A DNA stretch of 12,739 nucleotides from Phototrophicales bacterium (lineage in GTDB: Bacteria > Chloroflexota > Anaerolineae > Aggregatilineales > Phototrophicaceae). The DNA lies in NCBI GenBank assembly GCA_002794515.1, contig PGTJ01000049.1, positions 1-12,739 on the forward strand, given 5' to 3'. Below, one piece after another: positions 7,278-12,739 of this stretch. Below the pieces are notes generated by a model that saw nothing but the letters and a program-made list of their open reading frames with translations, searched no databases and was not told where the DNA came from. The translations under genes were made by a program, and so were the position numbers. Within the stretch, counting starts at the first letter, position 1. The number at the start of each line of letters is the position of its first letter.

Positions 7278-8417
7278 TTATGGCAACCAACGCGGGTTGC
7301 GCGAATTTTCATCAACTTTGATGAGGCGCTGTGTGGTCAATTCATAAACCCACACCTCAGTCGTGCCTTGTGAATAGGGCAAGCCGTCATCACCCACTTG
7401 CTGAAAGCGTTGCATGACTAATTTTTCACCCGATGGATCCCACACAAAAAAGCCACTGGAATAACGTGGGTCTATCAGTAATGGTGTGGTCTGTGCTGTG
7501 CGCGTATCAATCAAATAAATTTGCGCCCCACGGGTGTATCGTTCATCCATATAACGCCGTCCGATTGCCACCTGTTGGCTATTTGGTCGCCATGCGCTGA
7601 ATTGGTCATCCACTTGCTCGCTGGGGTCGGTGAGGATTTGTGAGACACCGTTGGCTAAATCGGCAATTTGCAGATAGGCACGAGATGTGGATGTCGCCCC
7701 GTCAAAGGTCATTTCGGAATAGATAATCCGGTCGCCATTGGGGGATAGCGCCCCCACCACCCCAAATGATGACGGCACAAATTGCATTTGACCATCTGCC
7801 AAACGATAAGTGATGATGCCCCCACTGGCGTTATCATAAAAGGCGATCACCGCGCCATCGCCCGACCAAACTGCGCCTGTGCCTAAAATTTGTGTCTCGT
7901 TGATGAGCGGGAAGGTCTGCATATCGACCGAACGGACATCGATCAACCAAATGCGCGGATTGCCGATGCCTGTGCCAATATCGTTGTTCAGTGGCACGCG
8001 CTCATAGGCGATATATGCCCCTGTTGGGCTATAGACGGGCGCAAAACAATCGCTATCTTCGCCTTTGCAATTGGTGAGCATCGTCACCCTGCCCGTATCC
8101 ACATCGAGCAGATATAAATCGGCGTGGAATGTCTGGGCATCACGAGCGGTATACACGATGTGTCGCCCATCGGGGCTGGTATCGAAATCGAAAACACCGC
8201 GTGGCAGGCTGGTCAATTGGCGCTTGTTATTCAAATCAAACGGGTCGGCGATGAACAGTTGATAAAATCCGCGCTCATCCAAGCGCAGATATGCCACGCG
8301 CAACACATCTTGCGGGATGGCAAATATCACCGTGATGCCAATCGCCAAGATGAGCATGAGCGATATGACAAATATGCCAATATCAAAACGGGTCAGGGTT
8401 ATGAATTTTGTGGACAT
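7278..8417 (-). CDS. Membrane-anchored TolB-like beta-propeller (PD40 repeats)
   Basis: This 379-residue protein has one N-terminal membrane anchor (12-34) and an extracytoplasmic beta-propeller. Six blade motifs of the PD40 type are visible: SPDGRHIVYT (81-90), SPTGAYIAYE (130-139), SGDGAVIAFY (185-194), SPNGDRIIYS (225-234), RPNSQQVAIG (277-286) and DPSGEKLVMQ (327-336), which suggests a six-bladed propeller. Such domains are protein- or ligand-binding scaffolds; no enzyme active site is evident. Cys117 and Cys124 (NCKGEDSDC) are well placed for a disulfide in a surface loop. The ATG (8415-8417) has AGGGGTGA about 7 nt upstream. It is the first gene of the cassette, 14 nt ahead of the thioredoxin gene, and is preceded by repeat copy B and a small upstream reading frame whose stop lies in the ribosome binding site. 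Confidence 0.88.
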   Translation of the reverse strand: MSTKFITLTRFDIGIFVISLMLILAIGITVIFAIPQDVLRVAYLRLDERGFYQLFIADPFDLNNKRQLTSLPRGVFDFDTSPDGRHIVYTARDAQTFHADLYLLDVDTGRVTMLTNCKGEDSDCFAPVYSPTGAYIAYERVPLNNDIGTGIGNPRIWLIDVRSVDMQTFPLINETQILGTGAVWSGDGAVIAFYDNASGGIITYRLADGQMQFVPSSFGVVGALSPNGDRIIYSEMTFDGATSTSRAYLQIADLANGVSQILTDPSEQVDDQFSAWRPNSQQVAIGRRYMDERYTRGAQIYLIDTRTAQTTPLLIDPRYSSGFFVWDPSGEKLVMQRFQQVGDDGLPYSQGTTEVWVYELTTQRLIKVDENSRNPRWLP

Positions 8418-8432
8418 GTGTTGTTCACCCCT

Positions 8433-8498
8433 GCCCCGCCAGAGGCGTTGTGCCTATGGCGATTCGATTTTGTAAGCCCACGAAAGGGGCTATTGGTG
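8433..8498 (-). repeat. Copy B of the imperfect two-hairpin dispersed repeat
   Basis: This copy matches 5608-5673 at 47 of 66 positions by hand count, same length and spacing. The two stems are kept on the minus strand: AGCCC/GGGCT, and GCCTC/GGGGC with loop TGGC instead of TTGT. Stem kept while loop changes suggests selection on structure or recent spread of a mobile palindromic unit. It lies 15 nt before the propeller start codon, in the 154-nt gap after the DUF1980 gene. Confidence 0.6.
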
Positions 8499-8541
8499 AA
8501 CCCGTTTGGGGCATCAAAAAAAGTGATTTGCAGGTACAAGC

Positions 8542-8556
8542 GATGTTCAAAACATC
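8542..8556. repeat. Perfect inverted repeat just after the DUF1980 gene
   Basis: GATGTT (8542-8547) and AACATC (8551-8556) form a 6-bp stem with a 3-nt loop, 16 nt beyond the stop of the DUF1980 gene. A run of seven T follows on the minus strand at 8522-8516, but it is about 20 nt away, too far for a standard intrinsic terminator. It could be a weak terminator or an operator for the cassette. Confidence 0.25.
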
Positions 8557-8571
8557 CATGTCATCATCTCT

Positions 8572-9315
8572 CTATGGATACAGATAACTATTTTTGGGTT
8601 GTTCTATCGGCTCAATCATCTCCACTTGTAAAATGGGCGTGATTGCCCGACGAAATTCGCCCGCCAAAAATGTGCCACGCACCTCAACCCATTGCCCTTC
8701 TGCCAAGTCATCGGCTTGTGGGGCATATACAGGCAAGCCGATCGGGTCGGCATCTGCCGTACAACACGCCACAACAAACCGCCCTACCATGAATACGCCA
8801 TCTGGAAATTCGGGATTGCGGTAGATAAATCCGCTAAATTGGGCTTGTGTGCCATCAAAGGCAGTCTTATCCGCCTCTAGGGAGAACGCCCGCAACCAAT
8901 CTAAGATGTTGCGCTTGAGCGGGTCGCGGGTGATGACCGTTGTATTCGATACGCTGACAGTGGTCGACAATGTTCCAGTGAGCGATTTCACATCCAATGG
9001 TTGGGATGGTATCAACACACCCAACAACAACGGCAGGGCGCAAATGAACATGACTATCCAACTTTTGGGCATAATCGAGCTGGTCTCGATGAGCAACACG
9101 GTTGCATCGGCTTTTGGGCGCAAAAAGGGCAATACATTCACCACACCTAGCACAAAAAATAGACCAACTGCCACCCATGTCAGCCATACAAAGCGCGAAT
9201 TGTTGATATAATTGCCCAAATTTTCGCTGAGGATGGTATAGGCTAAATACCCCGACATGCCGAATAAAATCATGATTTTAATCGCATCTTTCGCCGGAAT
9301 TTTTGTGATGTTCAT
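8572..9315 (-). CDS. DUF1980/TIGR03943-family membrane protein (YcgQ-like), partner of the permease
   Basis: This 247-residue protein has three N-terminal hydrophobic segments (about 11-30, 41-65 and 86-103) and a soluble C-terminal domain outside the membrane. The family signature is GRFVVACCTADADPIGLPV (178-196), with adjacent Cys184 and Cys185. Members are nearly always encoded beside a DUF318/ArsP-type permease, as here, where the gap is 9 nt. The pair is thought to work together in transport; the substrate is not known, and the paired cysteines make a soft metal or metalloid a reasonable guess. ATG 9313-9315 has GAGGT 11 nt upstream. Confidence 0.9.
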   Translation of the reverse strand: MNITKIPAKDAIKIMILFGMSGYLAYTILSENLGNYINNSRFVWLTWVAVGLFFVLGVVNVLPFLRPKADATVLLIETSSIMPKSWIVMFICALPLLLGVLIPSQPLDVKSLTGTLSTTVSVSNTTVITRDPLKRNILDWLRAFSLEADKTAFDGTQAQFSGFIYRNPEFPDGVFMVGRFVVACCTADADPIGLPVYAPQADDLAEGQWVEVRGTFLAGEFRRAITPILQVEMIEPIEQPKNSYLYP

Positions 9316-9324
9316 GATAAATAT

Positions 9325-10347
9325 TTACCTCATCATCCAAATATTCACCCAAATGCCGATGAGCAAGGTCATCAAAAAGGGCAATACAATTAAATAGACA
9401 ACCACTTTCTTTTTGAACACACCAGCGAACATCATGGCGCTTTTAATATCGACCATCGGACCAAAGGTCAAAAATGCCACCAGCGAGCCAGTGCTGAACG
9501 TATTCAAAAACGAGAGCGCCACAAACGAATCGACTGTGGAGCATAAGCTGAGCAAAAATGCCAAGCCTTGCATCACCAACACCGATACAAACGCACCAGA
9601 GCCAATATCCAATAAACTTTGTTGCGAGATACGGGTTTGCATCCACGCCGCCAACAACGAGCCGATAATCAAAAAACGCCCCATCTCGAAAAATTCATCG
9701 CTGGCAATGCGTCCCGCCCGATACAAGCCACCTATCAAAGTCATTTTTTGTGGTGGAAGGGGTTGAATACCCCAATTTCCACCGCGCACAGGGGCGAATG
9801 ACACAGGCAACAACGTCTCGTGTGGGCGGGCAAGATAAGCGAATATCAAACCAACACTCACCGCCACCACAATGGTCATCACAAAACGCAACACGATAAT
9901 TTCGCCCCAACCAAAGGCGATGAATGTGCTGACGAAGACAATCGGGTTCATCACAGGGGCGGCGAGCAAAAAGGCAATCCCCACCGACATGGGCAAGCCT
10001 TTGGTGAATAAGCGCCGTGTCACAGGGACGACCCCACATTCACAAACAGGGAAGGCAAAGCCCATCACTGCCCCGCCCGCCGTAGCGAGGATCGGGTTCT
10101 TGGGCAACAACTTGAGCAAGTCGTCTTTGCTCACATACACCTCAATCAGCCCACTGACCAGCGAGCCTAAGAGTAAAAATGGCACTGCCTCGATAAAAAT
10201 CCCCAAAAAGCGTGTCGAAAAGGTGTTGATGCGGTCTTGTGGGGTTAAATCTGTCCCGCTCACATCCAAAAGGGTGTAGAGTAAGAATGCGAGGATCATC
10301 AATCCACCAAGCCATATCAGGCTTTTCCGAATGGTCATATGTTGCAT
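9325..10347 (-). CDS. DUF318/ArsP_1-type permease (COG0701, YcgR-like)
   Basis: This polytopic inner-membrane permease of 340 residues belongs to the PF03773 family, which includes the organoarsenical exporter ArsP and many uncharacterised members. Diagnostic motifs are FPVCECGVVPV (99-109), FLLAAPVMNP (126-135) and CSTVDSF (269-275). The conserved cysteines 102, 104 and 269 lie in predicted membrane-core positions and in ArsP relatives bear on substrate binding. The ATG at 10347 is preferred; an in-frame GTG at 10365 has AGAAAGG directly abutting it, too close to serve as its binding site, although TTGGA before the ATG is also weak. It is the first gene of a two-gene unit with the DUF1980 partner and lies behind a palindrome-embedded promoter. 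Substrate is unassigned. Confidence 0.9.
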   Translation of the reverse strand: MQHMTIRKSLIWLGGLMILAFLLYTLLDVSGTDLTPQDRINTFSTRFLGIFIEAVPFLLLGSLVSGLIEVYVSKDDLLKLLPKNPILATAGGAVMGFAFPVCECGVVPVTRRLFTKGLPMSVGIAFLLAAPVMNPIVFVSTFIAFGWGEIIVLRFVMTIVVAVSVGLIFAYLARPHETLLPVSFAPVRGGNWGIQPLPPQKMTLIGGLYRAGRIASDEFFEMGRFLIIGSLLAAWMQTRISQQSLLDIGSGAFVSVLVMQGLAFLLSLCSTVDSFVALSFLNTFSTGSLVAFLTFGPMVDIKSAMMFAGVFKKKVVVYLIVLPFLMTLLIGIWVNIWMMR

Positions 10348-10392
10348 GTTCAAAAATCCAATCACCCTTTCTAATCGATAATGGGCAACTGG

Positions 10393-10401
10393 ATTATATC
10401 A
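10393..10401 (-). promoter_or_regulatory. Predicted extended -10 promoter of the permease operon
   Basis: On the minus strand this reads TGATATAAT, a perfect extended -10 (TGN plus TATAAT). No good -35 is seen at 16-18 nt upstream. The start of transcription would be near 10386, about 40 nt before the ATG at 10347. It lies inside a palindrome, which implies control by a repressor. Confidence 0.5.
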
Positions 10402-10418
10402 AAAATTTTGCGATATAA
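10394..10418. promoter_or_regulatory. 25-nt near-perfect palindrome, candidate repressor operator
   Basis: The arms TTATATC (10394-10400) and GATATAA (10412-10418) are perfect, and the inner AAAA and TTTT blocks continue the symmetry; only two symmetric base pairs break it (21 of 25 positions). It overlaps the extended -10 element of the permease operon, the classic place for a dimeric repressor. AT-rich ATAT-type palindromes of this size are used by ArsR/SmtB and Fur/Zur regulators, but no regulator gene is in the window and the class cannot be fixed from sequence. Confidence 0.5.
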
Positions 10419-10432
10419 ATAAAACCATTGCC

Positions 10433-11611
10433 CTACGCTGTGGCTGGATGGGTGTTGGTCGTCCAGATGACCCGCCACACACATAGCCCCCATAACCCCA
10501 TCATGCCGAATGTCCCCCAAGAGAGCGCTAACGCGGGCAATATTGGGGCGCTATGATGACTCATCCACACCACCCACGCGCCGATATACGATATTGCCCA
10601 TATGCCCCATGATAGGCGCATCCGATTATGCCAAATCACCAATGGATACACCAACAATAACGGTGTCATGGCAGAAAACCACAACACCGCGCCCATCAGC
10701 AAGGCGAGGATGATGACCATGCTATACGACAAATCAAACTGCGCCCGCTCATCGGTCAATCTGGGGCGGATAATGCCGATACAGGTGATGATGAGCATCA
10801 GCAGGGTCAATCCCCAACGGGTGATGATGAACAACCCCTCATGGTGCATGATCGAATATACACGATTATTCGGCAAAAATAAGCGCGAGGCAAATCCGAA
10901 AATCGAATGATTTTCAAATGTCGCCCCTTCGCGCCCCTCGCCTGCTAAGGCGATGATGGTATGCAAAAAATCGCCCCAGATGACGAATCCACCCGCGAAG
11001 ATCGTTTGGATGATGCCCAATATCACACCTATGACCAGCGCCCCACGCACCACGCGCCAATCACGCCGTAAGATGAACAGACCGATGATCAGGGCGGGAT
11101 ATAATTTTATCCATGTGGCAATCGCCAACCACACACCAGCACGGTCGTGCCGTCCTGCATGATAATCATCCCACGCCAAGACAAAACATAAGCATAACCA
11201 TATCGAAATTTGTCCAAAGAAGAGTTGTTCCCAAACGGGATAACAGCCAATCGGCATCAGCCACAACCATTTCGCCCATTGTGGTGGAAAGTGATGTGCA
11301 AGTGTGCGAATAATCACCAGCAAAGCACCGATAAAGCTGATATACAAGATTATTTCGTATAGGGTTTGCGAGCCGATCCACGCCAACGGGATGAAGGCTT
11401 GTGCCAAGAGGGGCGGATATAAATATGCCCGCCCGGTCAATGTGCCATAAGGGCTTTCGCCACGCAAGAGGGCTTGCGTGGCGAGATAATACGCATCGGA
11501 ATCATGCCCACCACTGGGGGCGAGGGCATAGTAGGCAAAGGTCAGGCAGATGAACACCAACCAAGCAACAACAATAAGCCCCCAGACGGGTTTATTCGCT
11601 GGTATCGGCAT
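10433..11611 (-). CDS. GT87-like polyprenol-phosphate mannosyltransferase (DUF2029 family), multi-pass
   Basis: This 392-residue GT-C glycosyltransferase has about ten or more hydrophobic segments. Family features are an acidic pair in the first external loop (HDSDAYY, Asp37 and Asp39), YLYPPLLA (63-70), GQISIW (133-138), WIKLYPALI (167-175) and ENHSIFGFASRL (233-244, matching the NQSL..G..RL pattern). PimE-like members move mannose from polyprenyl phosphate to a lipid or glycan outside the membrane; here donor and acceptor are inferred. The ATG at 11611 overlaps the end of the threonine dehydrogenase gene by 20 nt, has no clear ribosome binding site and probably relies on translational coupling. 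Upstream in-frame starts (to 11707) would only lengthen the overlap and add residues unlike a GT87 N-terminus. Confidence 0.85.
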   Translation of the reverse strand: MPIPANKPVWGLIVVAWLVFICLTFAYYALAPSGGHDSDAYYLATQALLRGESPYGTLTGRAYLYPPLLAQAFIPLAWIGSQTLYEIILYISFIGALLVIIRTLAHHFPPQWAKWLWLMPIGCYPVWEQLFFGQISIWLCLCFVLAWDDYHAGRHDRAGVWLAIATWIKLYPALIIGLFILRRDWRVVRGALVIGVILGIIQTIFAGGFVIWGDFLHTIIALAGEGREGATFENHSIFGFASRLFLPNNRVYSIMHHEGLFIITRWGLTLLMLIITCIGIIRPRLTDERAQFDLSYSMVIILALLMGAVLWFSAMTPLLLVYPLVIWHNRMRLSWGIWAISYIGAWVVWMSHHSAPILPALALSWGTFGMMGLWGLCVWRVIWTTNTHPATA

Positions 11612-12626
11612 ATTGGGCGGTGATGGTCGGGACGAGATACTCATTAAAGGCACGGTCGATGTCATATTCGGGCATCCATCCCCAATCGGCGCGGGCAATT
11701 CCATCATTCATATCACGAGGCCAACTATCGACAATATTCTGCCGACCAGGGGTTGGGTCGTATGTGATTTGTGCCGATGGAAAGGCGTGCATCACCCGTT
11801 GGGCGATTTGCTCGGCGCTCAGGCTGAAGCCCGCGACATTATACACATGACGCGATAACACCTCACGCGGGGCATCTGCCAATTCTAACAAAGCACGAAT
11901 GGCATCGGGCATGACCATGAAGGGGATGGTGGTATCGGGTCGGACGAAGCAGGCATATGGCTCACCTTTGGCGGCGGCATGTATCATCTCTGGGGCGAAG
12001 TCGCTCGTGCCACCGCTCGGCATGGTGGTGGCGCTGATGATGCCTGGGAAGCGCACACACCGAAAATCCACGCCATTTTCATCGGGTTTCGCCGCCAATT
12101 GACGATAATAGCTGTTATAATAACGCCCCAAATGCTCACAATATAATTTGTTACATCCATACATGGTGATGGGGTTGGTATATTGGTCTTCATGCACGGG
12201 CGGGATGGTATGCTTGATGGCGAGGTTCGGCATTCCGTACACCGCCACAGAACTGGGGAAGATGAATTTGACCGGTTTTGCTCGCCAACGGGCTTGCTCA
12301 ATTGCTACTTGGAGCATATTGATTGTGCCTTGCACATTGACGCGATGCGCCGCCTCTGGACGAAATTCGGAATGTGTCGAGAGCAACGCCGCCAGATGAT
12401 AGATGGTATCAATTTCGTATTCGCTGGTCAGGTTATCGAGCAAATTTTGGTCTAAAATGTCACCAACGATGGTGCTATCCACCAATGGCTTCATGTGTTC
12501 ATCCAAGCCGCGCAAGTCGAGAACAACAATCGGCAAGGCATCTGGTTTGGCAGATAAGGCTTTGATCAGCCCATGCCCCACCTCGCCATTGGCACCGCTA
12601 ATCACAATCACTTTTTTGCGTGACAT
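11592..12626 (-). CDS. tdh: L-threonine 3-dehydrogenase, SDR type
   Basis: This 344-residue extended SDR oxidises L-threonine with NAD to 2-amino-3-oxobutyrate in the cytoplasm, the first step of threonine breakdown to glycine. The NAD motif is GANGEVG (11-17), and the catalytic set is Ser125/Ser126 in FPSSVAVYG and Tyr156-x3-Lys160 in MYGCNK. The assignment to threonine dehydrogenase rather than a sugar epimerase comes from PSGGTSDFAPEMIHAA (203-218) and VRPDTTIPFMVMPDAIRA (228-245), signatures of the GalE-like Tdh group, and from the WGW.P.YDID end. The partner 2-amino-3-ketobutyrate CoA ligase gene (kbl) is not in the window. The ATG (12624-12626) has GAAGGAT 8 nt upstream. The downstream glycosyltransferase gene overlaps its 3' end. 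Confidence 0.9.
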   Translation of the reverse strand: MSRKKVIVISGANGEVGHGLIKALSAKPDALPIVVLDLRGLDEHMKPLVDSTIVGDILDQNLLDNLTSEYEIDTIYHLAALLSTHSEFRPEAAHRVNVQGTINMLQVAIEQARWRAKPVKFIFPSSVAVYGMPNLAIKHTIPPVHEDQYTNPITMYGCNKLYCEHLGRYYNSYYRQLAAKPDENGVDFRCVRFPGIISATTMPSGGTSDFAPEMIHAAAKGEPYACFVRPDTTIPFMVMPDAIRALLELADAPREVLSRHVYNVAGFSLSAEQIAQRVMHAFPSAQITYDPTPGRQNIVDSWPRDMNDGIARADWGWMPEYDIDRAFNEYLVPTITAQYADTSE

Positions 12627-12649
12627 AAATTTTTATCCTTCGTGTGTTT

Positions 12650-12661
12650 ACATCATGATGT
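12650..12661. promoter_or_regulatory. Perfect 12-bp palindrome at the predicted transcription start
   Basis: ACATCATGATGT is fully self-complementary and covers the expected start point of the promoter at 12664-12692. It could be an operator half-site pair, but a 12-bp palindrome alone is modest evidence. Confidence 0.25.
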
Positions 12662-12663
12662 TT

Positions 12664-12692
12664 ATCTTAGCGCAAGCACCCCGCAGATGCAA
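12664..12692 (-). promoter_or_regulatory. Predicted promoter of the threonine dehydrogenase-glycosyltransferase unit
   Basis: On the minus strand TTGCAT and TAAGAT are exactly 17 nt apart, a fair match to the sigma70 consensus. Transcription would start near 12657, about 30 nt before the ATG. Further upstream a GCGAC/GTCGC inverted repeat (12700-12711) and an AT-rich tract fill the rest of the window; no gene is seen there. Confidence 0.45.
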
Positions 12693-12739
12693 AGTGATAG
12701 CGACAAGTCGCAAAATTTTACATATAATTTAATTAAAAA

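Larger units (their letters stand above)
8425..8559 (-). other. Possible 44-codon leader reading frame upstream of the propeller gene
   Basis: On the minus strand an ATG (8557-8559) opens a 44-residue frame that ends at TGA (8425-8427), inside the GGGGTGA ribosome binding site of the propeller gene and 7 nt before its ATG. The frame contains repeat copy B, giving APFVGLQNR...TPLAGQG, which resembles the peptide from copy A. No strong ribosome binding site precedes it (only GAGAGA). It may be a chance open frame carried by the repeat, or a short coupled leader. I do not claim a product. Confidence 0.25.
10383..10433. repeat. Outer inverted repeat enclosing the permease operator
   Basis: GGGCAACTGG (10383-10392) pairs with CCATTGCCC (10425-10433), nine pairs with one bulged base, and flanks the 25-nt palindrome at 10394-10418. 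The right arm touches the stop codon of the glycosyltransferase gene. Together the arms could fold into one long stem in RNA or a cruciform in DNA. Confidence 0.35.

Noticed and set aside
8124..8642. 172-codon plus-strand open frame over the propeller start and the DUF1980 end
   Set aside because: Antisense to coding sequence at both ends and through repeat copy B; no domain seen.
9872..10279. 135-codon plus-strand open frame inside the permease gene
   Set aside because: Fully antisense to a gene with diagnostic family motifs; Lys/Thr/Pro-rich low-quality composition.
1..12739. CRISPR array, tRNA, rRNA, insertion sequence, toxin-antitoxin or known defence system
   Set aside because: No spaced direct repeats, cloverleaf, transposase motifs, terminal inverted repeats or defence domains were seen on either strand.

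Overview
The window looks like chromosomal DNA from a free-living bacterium, most likely a member of the Chloroflexota (Anaerolineae-like). This is inference. It rests on envelope proteins with Pro/Thr-rich linkers, a DUF4013 membrane protein, a GT87-type glycosyltransferase and a double-SAF anchored protein, a mix that recalls that phylum; no rRNA or other marker settles it. Eleven of the twelve recognisable genes lie on the minus strand. The exception is an aldo/keto reductase. I see no tRNA, rRNA, CRISPR array, transposase, phage gene or known defence gene, and no gene-free stretch longer than 300 bases.

Layout, left to right. (1) 1-1814, minus: the ribosome-associated GTPase TypA/BipA, complete except for the last few residues. 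(2) 1901-2347, minus: a small conserved-looking protein of unknown function. (3) 2348-2610: a divergent promoter region. (4) 2611-3621, plus: an aldo/keto reductase with a convincing sigma70-type promoter. (5) 3622-3784: a convergent intergenic gap with a hairpin. (6) 3785-4831, minus: an extended SDR (NAD-dependent epimerase/dehydratase family). (7) 4916-8417, minus: a four-gene cassette with gaps of 14, 4 and 4 nt. In transcription order it holds a membrane-anchored TolB-like beta-propeller, a membrane-anchored TlpA-like thioredoxin, a DUF4013 integral membrane protein and an anchored protein with two SAF domains. (8) 8572-10347, minus: a DUF318/ArsP-type permease followed by its DUF1980/TIGR03943 partner, behind an extended -10 promoter embedded in a 25-nt palindrome. 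(9) 10433-12626, minus: an SDR-type L-threonine 3-dehydrogenase whose end overlaps a GT87-like glycosyltransferase.

How the genes may work together. The 4916-8417 cassette is the most suggestive unit. Three of its products have large extracytoplasmic domains and the fourth is polytopic. The propeller and the SAF protein each carry two cysteines outside the membrane, and a thioredoxin with a CEPC active site is encoded between them. The permease pair directly upstream also has conserved cysteine motifs. An envelope redox, assembly or metal-handling system is a reasonable hypothesis, not a demonstrated one.

The most unusual DNA-level signal is an imperfect repeat of about 66 nt at 5608-5673 and 8433-8498, built from two small hairpins. 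Each copy sits just before a gene of this cassette, and both are open in the same reading frame, giving similar peptides. One may be fused in frame to the N-terminus of the SAF protein.
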